Source: Pseudomonadota bacterium
GTDB taxonomy: Bacteria > Desulfobacterota > Desulfobulbia > Desulfobulbales > JAGXFP01
DNA length: 5,951 bases
Direction: 5' to 3'
NCBI GenBank assembly: GCA_030673265.1
Contig: DAOVJK010000202.1
Coordinates: 1-5,951, forward strand
Position numbers and translations under genes: made by a program. Shown here piece by piece: positions 1-5,951 of the stretch. The notes beneath the pieces are model-generated. The model searched no databases, was not told where the DNA came from, and saw only the letters and a program-made list of their open reading frames with translations. Each line of letters opens with the position of its first letter. Position 1 is the first letter of the stretch.

Positions 1-1572
1 GAGATGGAAGAACTGCAGAACAAACTGACCAAGAAGAGGATGCCGCCGGAAGTCAAGAAGGAAGCCCTGAAGCAATTGAAACGGCTGGAAATGATGCATC
101 CTGACGCCTCGGAGGCTAACACGGTCAGAACCTACCTTGACTGGATTATTGATATCCCCTGGCGCAAATCCACCCGGGACCGTCTGGACATCAAAGAGGC
201 CAAGAAGGTTCTCGATGAAGATCATTTTGGCCTGGATAAGATTAAAGAACGAATCCTTGAATATCTGGCCGTCCGCAAGTTAAACAAGTCCACCAAGGGG
301 CCAATTCTCTGCTTTGTCGGCCCCCCCGGCGTCGGCAAGACTTCACTGGGGAAATCAATCGCCAGGGCCATGGGGCGCAAATTTCACCGCCTCTCACTGG
401 GCGGCATGCGAGATGAAGCTGAAATTCGTGGCCACCGCCGGACCTATATCGGTTCAATGCCGGGCCGGATCATTCAGGGTCTGAAGACCACTGGCTCCAA
501 CAATCCGGTCTTCATGATGGATGAGATCGACAAGGTCGGCTCCGACTACAGGGGCGACCCATCTGCAGCCTTGCTGGAGGTGCTGGACCCGGAACAGAAC
601 TTCGAATTTTCCGATCATTACCTCAATATGCCCTTCGATCTGTCCAAGGTCATGTTCATTACCACTGCCAATATGACCGATACCATTCCGGGCCCTCTTC
701 TGGACCGGATGGAAATTATCGAGCTGTCCGGATATATGCTTGAGGAAAAACTGGAAATTGCCAAACGCTACCTGCTGCCCCGGCAGATCAAGGAAAACGG
801 CATCGATGCCAAGGCTATCCAGATCGACGAAGAAACCATCCAACGGGTAATCTCTCACTATACCAGGGAAGCGGGCCTGCGAAACCTTGAGCGGGAGCTC
901 GGCAAGGTTTGCCGCAAGGTGGCCAGGCGCATAGCTGAAGGGGGCCGAAAATCTTACAAGATCTCGCCACGGACCCTTGATAAATATTTGGGTCCCACCA
1001 AGTATACCCCCGAAACGGAACAGGAAAAGATTGACCAGCCCGGGCTGGCAACCGGTCTGGCCTGGACCGAGGTGGGTGGAGAAATTCTCTATATAGAAGT
1101 TTCCGTACTCAAGGGCAAAGGCTCTCTGCTGATGACCGGTCAGCTCGGTGATGTGATGAAAGAATCGGCCCAGGCAGCCTTGACTTATTGTCGCTCCCGG
1201 GCAAAAAAGCTGAAGCTTGCTGACTCATATTTTGAAGAGATAGACATCCATATCCACGTCCCGGCCGGCGCCATCCCTAAAGACGGCCCTTCGGCCGGAA
1301 TAACCATGGCTACCGCCTTGTATTCAGCCCTCTCCGGCAAGAAGGTTCGCCAGGACGTGGCCATGACCGGCGAGATCACCTTGCGAGGTAGAGTCCTGCC
1401 TATCGGCGGTCTTAAGGAAAAGGCTCTGGCTGCCCTGCGGGCCGGGATCAAAACGATCATTATCCCGGCTGAAAACAAGAAAGATCTGGTGGAAATACCG
1501 AAAGACCTGCGGGAACAACTGAAATTCATCCCCGCCAAGAACATGGATCAAGTCTTTCCCCATGTCCTATAG
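1..1572 (+). CDS. lon: ATP-dependent protease Lon (endopeptidase La), 5' end missing
   Basis: Cytoplasmic AAA+ serine protease that unfolds and degrades damaged and regulatory proteins. The reading frame is open from the first base, so the gene starts upstream and the ATG at base 4 is internal. Numbering residues from that ATG: Walker A GPPGVGKTS at 106-114 (K112), Walker B ending D173-E174, sensor-1 N223, arginine finger R235 in LLDRME, and sensor-2 R293 in the GLRNLE stretch. The protease domain runs from about 347 to 522, with catalytic S430 in PKDGPSAG and K473 in GGLKEK. The 43-residue gap between S430 and K473 equals that of E. coli S679/K722, so about 249 N-terminal residues are absent and the whole protein would be near 770 residues, normal for LonA. 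What is missing is the N-terminal substrate-binding domain. All catalytic residues are present, so the visible part looks functional. The gene ends directly after the protease domain. No intrinsic terminator follows, and mltG begins 48 bases downstream. Confidence 0.97.
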   Translation, partial: EMEELQNKLTKKRMPPEVKKEALKQLKRLEMMHPDASEANTVRTYLDWIIDIPWRKSTRDRLDIKEAKKVLDEDHFGLDKIKERILEYLAVRKLNKSTKGPILCFVGPPGVGKTSLGKSIARAMGRKFHRLSLGGMRDEAEIRGHRRTYIGSMPGRIIQGLKTTGSNNPVFMMDEIDKVGSDYRGDPSAALLEVLDPEQNFEFSDHYLNMPFDLSKVMFITTANMTDTIPGPLLDRMEIIELSGYMLEEKLEIAKRYLLPRQIKENGIDAKAIQIDEETIQRVISHYTREAGLRNLERELGKVCRKVARRIAEGGRKSYKISPRTLDKYLGPTKYTPETEQEKIDQPGLATGLAWTEVGGEILYIEVSVLKGKGSLLMTGQLGDVMKESAQAALTYCRSRAKKLKLADSYFEEIDIHIHVPAGAIPKDGPSAGITMATALYSALSGKKVRQDVAMTGEITLRGRVLPIGGLKEKALAALRAGIKTIIIPAENKKDLVEIPKDLREQLKFIPAKNMDQVFPHVL

Positions 1573-1620
1573 GTCCAGGCCAGACAAACAAAGCAAAATT
1601 ATTGCCCGAGCACTTTAATC

Positions 1621-2679
1621 ATGCTGACTGTCAATAAACATAGGTTCGCTTGTCTGGGCCGATATTTTATCATTGCAGGGGGGGTACTCCCCCTCCTGTT
1701 TTTGCTCTGGATTGGCGCATATATCTTTACACCAACCCCTGCTCCCGAACAAAATGAAGTATCGATAATAATTCCGCCCAACCTGTTTTTCCCGGCTATT
1801 GAAAAGAAGCTGATCGAAGCAGGGGTGGTAAAACAGGACGCCCGCTTCCTTCTGGCCGCCCATCTAATGGGCGTTGCCAACTCCCTGAGAGCCGGTGAAT
1901 ACATTTTCACGGGCAAGCTTAGCCCTCACAGGGTCTTGCGGGAGCTAAACAAGGGCTCAATGGTCCAGCGGCCGCTTACTATCCCGGAAGGAGCCAACCT
2001 CAAACAAATTGCTGCGCTCCTGGGAGATGGCGGCTGGCTGAACCCGAATCGTTTCCTGGAGCTTAGCCATGACCGGGAATTCATCAACAAGCTGGGGCTC
2101 AACCTTGAAACTCTGGAGGGATATCTGTTCCCCGACACCTACCTCTTTGAACGGGGTGGCCATGACCCCGAAACGATCATCACGACCATGGTCTCCCAGA
2201 TGCGCAAGGTTCTTGCCGAAACCGGGGCCGAATCCGGCCTGCCGCAAGCCAAGCTTGATGTGCACGAGATTCTGACCCTGGCCTCGATAGTAGAGAAAGA
2301 AACCGGCCAGACCCTTGAAAGACCCCTGATCGCCAGAGTATTCCTGAACCGCTTACGCAAAGGGATGAAATTACAAACCGACCCAACGGTCATTTACGGG
2401 ATCAAAGATTTTGACGGGAACCTGACCCGAAAGCATCTCCGAGAGCACACCCCCTACAACACTTACGCCATCAAGGGCTTGCCACCCGGCCCCATCGGCA
2501 GTCCTGGTCGAGCGGCCATCGAGGCCGTTATGCGACCGGCCCGCGGTTCTTATTATTATTTTGTTTCAAAAAATGACGGCTCGCATTATTTTTCCAAGTC
2601 CCTGGCAGAACATAATCGCGCCGTCTACAAGTATCAGAAACGGCGGCGCAAACATAAAAAAAGAGGTAATCAAAAATGA
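1621..2679 (+). CDS. mltG: Endolytic murein transglycosylase MltG (YceG family)
   Basis: Inner-membrane lytic transglycosylase that cleaves nascent peptidoglycan strands inside the chain and is thought to set glycan length. At 352 residues it is close to E. coli MltG (about 340). A short cytoplasmic N-terminus precedes one membrane anchor (about 15-36). A LysM-like region follows (about 45-125, with LRAGEY at 89-94 and TIPEG at 120-124), then the catalytic domain. Family motifs visible are EGYLFPDTY (166-174), ASIVEKET (221-228) with the probable catalytic glutamate E225 by alignment to E. coli E218, LQTDPTVIYG (251-260), and YNTY followed by GLPPGPI (279-292). The C-terminus is a lysine/arginine-rich tail. 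The ATG at 1621 has no good Shine-Dalgarno sequence (only a GAG about 10 bases upstream), but no start codon lies in frame between it and the lon stop, and it places the membrane anchor normally. It may be translated from the lon transcript. The end overlaps gspG. Confidence 0.96.
   Translation: MLTVNKHRFACLGRYFIIAGGVLPLLFLLWIGAYIFTPTPAPEQNEVSIIIPPNLFFPAIEKKLIEAGVVKQDARFLLAAHLMGVANSLRAGEYIFTGKLSPHRVLRELNKGSMVQRPLTIPEGANLKQIAALLGDGGWLNPNRFLELSHDREFINKLGLNLETLEGYLFPDTYLFERGGHDPETIITTMVSQMRKVLAETGAESGLPQAKLDVHEILTLASIVEKETGQTLERPLIARVFLNRLRKGMKLQTDPTVIYGIKDFDGNLTRKHLREHTPYNTYAIKGLPPGPIGSPGRAAIEAVMRPARGSYYYFVSKNDGSHYFSKSLAEHNRAVYKYQKRRRKHKKRGNQK
2662..2667 (+). promoter_or_regulatory. Ribosome binding site of gspG inside mltG
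   Basis: AGAGGT lies 8 bases before the gspG ATG, within the last codons of mltG. It fixes the gspG start at 2676 and, with the ATGA stop/start overlap, makes translational coupling of the two genes likely. Confidence 0.75.
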
Positions 2680-3104
2680 AGCCCAATCTTCTACTCAAAG
2701 ACAATCGGGGTTTTTCCCTGATCGAGATCATGGTGGTCATGATTATCATCGGCCTTTTGGCCTCTTTTATCGGCCCTCAATTATTCGGCAAACTCGGCAA
2801 GGCCAAACAGACAACCGCGAAAGCCCAGATCGAAATGTTGATGACCGCCCTGGATGCCTATCGGCTGGATGTCGACAAATACCCTTCACAACAGGAAGGT
2901 TTGGAAGCCTTGGTCCGTGACCCGGGTGAAAGTGATTGGACCGGCCCCTATCTGGCCAAAGCCAAGATTCCCCTTGACCCTTGGAAGCATCCTTACCTTT
3001 ACCGTAATCCCGGTCAAACTGGCGAGGTTGAGATCTCCTCGCTCGGCAAGGACAATAAAGAGGGCGGTGAAGGAGAAGATGCTGACGTAAACAGCTGGGA
3101 ATAG
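2676..3104 (+). CDS. gspG: Type II secretion major pseudopilin GspG
   Basis: Major subunit of the periplasmic pseudopilus that drives substrates through the type II secretion outer-membrane channel. The 142-residue prepilin has a short basic leader ending at G12. The prepilin peptidase (GspO/PilD) site is RG before FSLIEIMVVM, giving F13 as mature residue 1 and the conserved E17 as +5. A hydrophobic helix covers about 13-35 and the mature protein is about 130 residues. Family features follow: the LDPW/PY loop at 100-107 and a glycine/acid-rich C-terminus, SLGKDNKEGG to EDAD (about 122-137). In characterised GspG proteins this C-terminal region forms a calcium site; D126, D135 and D137 are candidate ligands. 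The loop reads DPWKHPY where most GspG have DPWGNPY, a small divergence. The start is set by a good ribosome binding site. The gene overlaps mltG by four bases, and no gspC-F or gspH-O genes are in the window, so its partners must be encoded elsewhere. A type IV-pilin-like or orphan pseudopilin is less likely given the C-terminal signature. Confidence 0.95.
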   Translation: MKPNLLLKDNRGFSLIEIMVVMIIIGLLASFIGPQLFGKLGKAKQTTAKAQIEMLMTALDAYRLDVDKYPSQQEGLEALVRDPGESDWTGPYLAKAKIPLDPWKHPYLYRNPGQTGEVEISSLGKDNKEGGEGEDADVNSWE

Positions 3105-3134
3105 CAACTATCGCCATCACTTAAGAGCGGGGTT

Positions 3135-3209
3135 CCAACTTACCCTATCGTGATACACCATCCTTTGACCCCTTTCCCCGGTCAACTTGCGCTAATTACC
3201 AACTAACCT
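3135..3209 (+). terminator. C-rich, G-poor stretch, possible Rho-dependent termination region
   Basis: This part of the 163-base gap after gspG has about 29 C against 7 G on the sense strand, with many spaced pyrimidine-C pairs and little stable structure. That is the composition bias of Rho utilisation sites. No GC-rich hairpin with a T-run is present, so intrinsic termination after gspG is unsupported. The only inverted repeat is a weak six-pair one (TTGACC at 3165-3170 with GGTCAA at 3180-3185) with no T-run. The call rests on composition only. Confidence 0.25.
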
Positions 3210-3230
3210 GTGCAGCAATTTATCTTTCCC

Positions 3231-3237
3231 GGGAGGA
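3231..3237 (+). promoter_or_regulatory. Strong Shine-Dalgarno-like GGGAGGA misplaced for the downstream gene
   Basis: GGGAGGA is the best ribosome binding sequence in the gap, but it lies 30 bases before the ATG at 3268, too far to serve it directly. It is 8 bases before a TTG (3246) that opens a 10-codon frame ending TGA at 3276-3278, overlapping the start of the membrane-protein gene in another frame. A second, weaker GGAG (3251-3254) sits 13 bases before the ATG, rather far. The frame of the gene is blocked by TAA at 3262-3264, so its start cannot be moved upstream to use GGGAGGA. Confidence 0.4.
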
Positions 3238-3267
3238 ACACGTATTTGTCGGAGCAACAATTAATTA

Positions 3268-3969
3268 ATGGAATTTGATCAATTATTCATAATAACCATC
3301 CAGAGTAGTTTTATCCTGGGCCTGGTCCACGGCGTCAATCCGTGCGGACACTCCTGGCTGGTTCTGGCCCCCTTTGTGTCGGGAACAAAAAAGGGCGGCC
3401 GAGTCGCCTTTCTCACCTTATCTTTCCTGGCCGGCACCACCTTCGGCTGCCTGGTGCTGGGCGCCACTCTGGGAGCCATTTCGGTCGCCATCCCGGCCAA
3501 TTTTGGCAGCTGGGTAGAAACCATTACCTCGGTGGTCCTGATCCTGCTGGGGACCGCCATGATTGCCAAGCCCCATCTCCTCCACCACCACGACCATAAC
3601 CAGGATCATGACCACGAGCATGGTCCCTGCTCCTGTTCAACAGTTAAGACAGGCGCGCTTAAACACCAAAAAACAACCGGCGGTGCGCTATTCGGAATAG
3701 GCTTTATCAATATGATCATACCCTGTCCCACCGTGGCTATCATGTACGGTTTTGCCCTTGAATCAAGTAGCTACGCCAAAGCCACAACAGTTTTCGCCGT
3801 TTATGCCTTCAGCACCAGTCTGGCTGTCGGGGCTGTAATCTACGGAATTTTCCGATTAACCTCCCTGCTTAGAACCCTTAGCCAGGATTGGATCGAAACA
3901 GCGATTATGAGAACAATTGGCGCGATGACGGTTTTTTTCGGGGCCTATTCCCTGTACGTGTCCCCATAA
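3268..3969 (+). CDS. Six-helix membrane protein with His-rich loop, CcdA/NicO/TauE-like
   Basis: A 233-residue inner-membrane protein with about six hydrophobic segments (roughly 6-24, 46-66, 80-100, 140-160, 169-193, 212-230). The two halves each open with a cysteine-proline motif: HGVNPCGH at 21-28 (C26) in helix 1 and IPCPT at 151-155 (C153) in helix 4. This layout matches the CcdA/DsbD transmembrane module, where such a cysteine pair carries electrons across the membrane. The HG-x-N-P-x-GH pattern and the loop between helices 3 and 4 also recall NicO/RcnA nickel-cobalt exporters. That loop has eight histidines among 103-118, with aspartates and then C121-S-C123. Proteins of this sort are often labelled sulfite exporter TauE/SafE family or UreH-like. 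I therefore infer a metal transporter or a metal-linked thiol-redox protein and cannot choose between them. The gene stands alone, with gaps of 163 and 175 bases on either side. Coding status is firm; function is uncertain. Confidence 0.9.
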   Translation: MEFDQLFIITIQSSFILGLVHGVNPCGHSWLVLAPFVSGTKKGGRVAFLTLSFLAGTTFGCLVLGATLGAISVAIPANFGSWVETITSVVLILLGTAMIAKPHLLHHHDHNQDHDHEHGPCSCSTVKTGALKHQKTTGGALFGIGFINMIIPCPTVAIMYGFALESSSYAKATTVFAVYAFSTSLAVGAVIYGIFRLTSLLRTLSQDWIETAIMRTIGAMTVFFGAYSLYVSP

Positions 3970-3999
3970 AGAAACAGCAGGCTGAAGGCTGATCCAGTC

Positions 4000-4055
4000 T
4001 CCCAACATGCTCCAGGAAACATCCAAACCCTCAACCCTCCACTAACCACCACATT
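4000..4055 (+). terminator. C-rich, nearly G-free stretch, possible Rho-dependent termination region
   Basis: About 25 C and only 3 G on the sense strand in roughly 56 bases, in repeated CC and CCC runs separated by A or T, just after the His-rich membrane protein. This is the typical composition of a Rho loading site, and there is no intrinsic hairpin/T-run in the 175-base gap to the next gene. A 7-base tandem repeat (AGGCTGA twice, 3979-3992) lies just upstream and is probably incidental. The call is based on composition alone. Confidence 0.3.
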
Positions 4056-4128
4056 GCGCAAGACAAGATGACCCTAAAGACAACGGACTCTGCCCACCCC
4101 CACAGGGCGCGATTTCTAACAATACAAT

Positions 4129-4135
4129 AAGGAAA
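4129..4135 (+). promoter_or_regulatory. Ribosome binding site deciding a TTG start
   Basis: AAGGAAA lies 9 bases before the TTG at 4145. No ATG or GTG in frame has a comparable site: the first in-frame ATG (4178, residue 12) has none and would trim the cytoplasmic N-terminus ahead of helix 1. This supports TTG initiation. Confidence 0.65.
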
Positions 4136-4144
4136 AGCCCTGAT

Positions 4145-5575
4145 TTGAGCCGCTACAAAAACAAATGGCCAAAATTCATGATCGTGGCGACCGGGGTTTT
4201 CATGTCGACCCTCGACAGCAGTATGGTCAATATCGCCCTGCCAACCATCATGAAAGAATTCCACCGCCCGATGGCTGCCATTGAATGGGTCGTGCTGATC
4301 TACCTGTTAACCATCACTTCCACCCTGCTTTTCTGGGGGCACCTGGGCGACCGTTTTGGGCGGGGCCGGATCTATGGGTCCGGGATGCTGATCTTCGCCC
4401 TGGGGTCACTGGCCTGCAGCGTTTCCACAACCCTTTTCCTGCTGATTATCTCCCGTTTAGGCCAGGCCCTTGGGGCAGCAATGTTGATGTCCACCGGCCC
4501 TGCCATTGTCAAGGATAGCTTCCCACGCGAACAACTGGGCCGCGCCATGGGACTGATCGGGATCGCAGTCTCACTAGGCCTGATGTCAGGCCCCTCTCTG
4601 GGTGGTTTTCTGATCGAATATTTCTCCTGGCGATCCATGTTCTTCATCACAGCACCGATCGGTCTGATCTTTTCCATTCTGGCAATCAGATTCATCCCAC
4701 TAGCCAAACCAGACAGCAACGGCACCATTGACTGGGCCGGTGCCGCGACATGGGCGATTGCCTTATTTCTCATCACTGTCACCCTGGCCCATATCACTGA
4801 AGCAAAATGGTCGCCCACAACCACATTAATATTATTTCTATTTGGCGGCGGCTTGATATCACTCTTCATCTTTATTGAGAAGCGCAACCCTCATCCCGTG
4901 CTGCATTTGGTACTTTTCAAATCACGTTATTTCAGCATGGGCATTGTCAGCGCCGTGCTGTCATTTACCACCTTGTTTGCAGCTATTTTATTGACGCCCT
5001 TTTATCTTGACCGTTTGCGGGGATTATCACCTTCAATGACCGGCCTGGTCATGATGGCTGTTCCTTCTTCAATAATGCTATTGTCACCTCTGGCCGGTTG
5101 GCTGGCAGATCATTTCGAAAAAAGGCTTATTGCTACTACCGGGTTAATTATCTCCGCCACCGCTGTTCTACTGTTGTCAACAACTGCGGCAGATTCTTCC
5201 ATTTTTTCCATTGCCATTCGTCTCGCCCTAATCGGTGCAGGCCAAGCCCTGTTTCTCTCGCCTAACAGCGCCGCTGTTCTCGGCAGCACCATTGCCCGCC
5301 TAGCCGGCAGCAGCGCCGCCCTGCTGGCTACTTCCAGAAATCTGGGGATGCTGCTGGGCATCGCCTTGGCCACGCTACTCTTCACTGTTATTTTCTCAAC
5401 CCAGACCGGCGGACTTGACATGAAGGATTTCCGGCCTGAATATTCGGTTCAATTCATTGCAGCCTTTAAAGGGGCCTTGCAAATAGCATCAATGCTCGGA
5501 TTTATAGGGGCGGTGGCATCATGGTGCAGAGGAGAACGACCGAATGACAGAGGAGAAAAAATAAAAAATTCGTAG
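4145..5575 (+). CDS. MFS multidrug efflux transporter, DHA2 (14-helix, EmrB/QacA-like) family
   Basis: Inner-membrane proton-driven antiporter of 476 residues, normal length for 14-helix drug:H+ antiporters. Motif D1 is at 21-33 (STLDSSMVNIALP, with the membrane-embedded D24). Motif A is at 65-75 (GHLGDRFGRGR) in the loop between helices 2 and 3. The antiporter motif C is complete in helix 5: G136, G145, G149-P150, G153-G154. A central loop ending EKRNPHP precedes the second half, as is usual for EmrB/QacA relatives. About 14 hydrophobic segments are visible, ending in a short basic C-terminus (about 460-476). The substrate cannot be told from sequence; export of toxic or hydrophobic compounds is the family norm. 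There is no adjacent membrane-fusion (EmrA) gene or TetR/MarR regulator in the window, so it may act alone across the inner membrane or with distant partners. The start is TTG, supported by AAGGAAA 9 bases upstream. Confidence 0.94.
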   Translation: MSRYKNKWPKFMIVATGVFMSTLDSSMVNIALPTIMKEFHRPMAAIEWVVLIYLLTITSTLLFWGHLGDRFGRGRIYGSGMLIFALGSLACSVSTTLFLLIISRLGQALGAAMLMSTGPAIVKDSFPREQLGRAMGLIGIAVSLGLMSGPSLGGFLIEYFSWRSMFFITAPIGLIFSILAIRFIPLAKPDSNGTIDWAGAATWAIALFLITVTLAHITEAKWSPTTTLILFLFGGGLISLFIFIEKRNPHPVLHLVLFKSRYFSMGIVSAVLSFTTLFAAILLTPFYLDRLRGLSPSMTGLVMMAVPSSIMLLSPLAGWLADHFEKRLIATTGLIISATAVLLLSTTAADSSIFSIAIRLALIGAGQALFLSPNSAAVLGSTIARLAGSSAALLATSRNLGMLLGIALATLLFTVIFSTQTGGLDMKDFRPEYSVQFIAAFKGALQIASMLGFIGAVASWCRGERPNDRGEKIKNS

Positions 5576-5592
5576 TGCCAGGCTATTGCGGC

Positions 5593-5608
5593 ATCATTTG
5601 TAAATGAT
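5593..5608. repeat. 16-base palindrome, possible operator
   Basis: ATCATTT and AAATGAT form perfect 7-base arms around a central GT, 17 bases beyond the MFS stop codon. It is AT-rich and not followed by a T-run on either strand, so it is not a good intrinsic terminator. A dimeric regulator site is the alternative, but no regulated gene can be assigned. Confidence 0.35.
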
Positions 5609-5732
5609 CGTCAAACCCCGAACGCTCAACGTCTATCATCGAAAAAGCAAGGTGCTTTGTTCCAGCTGATTAACGAATCACCATATTCTAAATCGCTGAT
5701 GGAGTCTTAGCCCGCATATTTCATGAGTATTT

Positions 5733-5760
5733 TTGAAAAGTCATTTTAACTGATTGTACT
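5733..5760 (+). promoter_or_regulatory. Weak sigma-70-like promoter candidate
   Basis: TTGAAA (5/6 to the -35 consensus) is followed after 16 bases by TGTACT (4/6 to the -10 consensus), in AT-rich DNA. It would read towards the right edge. Matches of this quality are common by chance in AT-rich DNA. Confidence 0.2.
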
Positions 5761-5951
5761 TGTGTGTTAAACCTTTGGTTTGCTGTGGAATACCAAGGTC
5801 ACAGTTTGTACCAAATGAAATACATGGTTTGTTTTTCAGATAGCGCAGACCTCGAAACTACTCACCCTGCGGGCCAGCCGATATATCCGTATAGCACCCC
5901 TCAGGGGGGTATTGTACAGAATCTGCTGTATAAGGCTTTCAGCATACTAAA

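Larger units (their letters stand above)
5576..5951. other. Gene-poor AT-rich tail after the MFS gene
   Basis: No convincing complete gene is present on either strand. GC falls to about 37% over 5641-5820, below the genes to the left, then rises again. The stretch holds a short palindrome (5593-5608), a weak hairpin AAAGC/GCTTT (5644-5658), a small inverted repeat AAACC/GGTTT (5769-5781) and a C/G-run hairpin around 5896-5910. A + strand frame is open from 5737 to the right edge, with ATG at 5815 and 5824, but neither has a ribosome binding site and I do not recognise the product, so it is not called as a gene. On the - strand a 16-codon frame enters from the right edge and stops at 5901-5903. 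The change in composition suggests a foreign or mobile-element flank. Confidence 0.5.

Noticed and set aside
4..6. ATG at base 4 as the start of lon
   Set aside because: The frame is open upstream of it, and about 249 residues of the normal Lon N-terminus are missing, so it is internal.
454..858. 134-codon frame on the - strand inside lon
   Set aside because: It lies antisense to the fully conserved AAA+ domain and has no recognisable protein features.
2561..2920. Overlapping + strand frame across the mltG/gspG junction
   Set aside because: It runs out of frame through two well-conserved genes and has no recognisable domain.
3165..3185. TTGACC/GGTCAA stem-loop as an intrinsic terminator
   Set aside because: The stem is only six pairs, the loop is nine bases and no T-run follows.
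3165..3196. TTGACC as a -35 box with a -10 near GCTAAT
   Set aside because: The spacing is about 20 bases and the -10 match is poor, so no promoter can be supported.
3583..3621. CAC/CAT-rich stretch as a DNA repeat
   Set aside because: It encodes the histidine/aspartate-rich loop of the membrane protein in frame, so it is explained by protein sequence.
4372..4887. 171-codon frame on the - strand inside the MFS gene
   Set aside because: It is a mirror of the hydrophobic coding sequence of a clear MFS gene, with no ribosome binding site or family motif seen.
5710..5874. GCCCGCA (5710-5716) and TGCGGGC (5868-5874) as paired terminal inverted repeats
   Set aside because: Only seven bases match and the enclosed 150 bases hold no transposase, so chance is the simpler explanation.
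5896..5910. ACCCC/GGGGT hairpin as a terminator
   Set aside because: The stem is short, it is not followed by a T-run, and no gene ends just before it on either strand that I can support.

Overview
The window carries five protein-coding genes, all on the + strand, plus a 376-base gene-poor tail. The proteins are typical of a Gram-negative bacterium. The deltaproteobacterial style of the Lon sequence, a type II secretion pseudopilin, and about 50-55% GC in the genes suggest a member of the Desulfobacterota or an old-sense Deltaproteobacterium. That assignment is an inference from memory of these families, not from a database search.

Left part (1-3104): the C-terminal two thirds of the ATP-dependent protease Lon, then mltG (a membrane-anchored endolytic murein transglycosylase), then gspG (the major type II secretion pseudopilin). 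mltG follows lon after 48 bases. gspG overlaps mltG by the four bases ATGA, and its ribosome binding site lies inside mltG. These three could share a transcript. MltG and GspG both act at the inner membrane and periplasm. A role for MltG in making room in the cell wall for the pseudopilus is possible but unproven, and no other gsp genes lie in the window.

Middle (3105-4144): a C-rich, G-poor gap with no clear intrinsic terminator, a six-helix membrane protein with a histidine-rich loop and CcdA-like cysteine-proline motifs, then a second C-rich gap. The membrane protein belongs somewhere in the broad LysE/NicO/CcdA/TauE group and is probably a metal or thiol-redox membrane protein. Its substrate cannot be read from sequence.

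Right part (4145-5951): a 14-helix major facilitator transporter of the DHA2 (EmrB/QacA-like) drug-efflux type, starting at TTG. The 376 bases after it have no convincing gene. They include a short perfect palindrome, a drop to about 37% GC, and an open frame that runs off the right edge.

I found no CRISPR array, RNA gene, complete mobile element or defence system. The most curious items are the orphan mltG-gspG overlap, the His-rich CcdA/NicO-like protein with a possible coupled leader frame, and the compositional shift at the right edge, which may be the flank of a mobile element.
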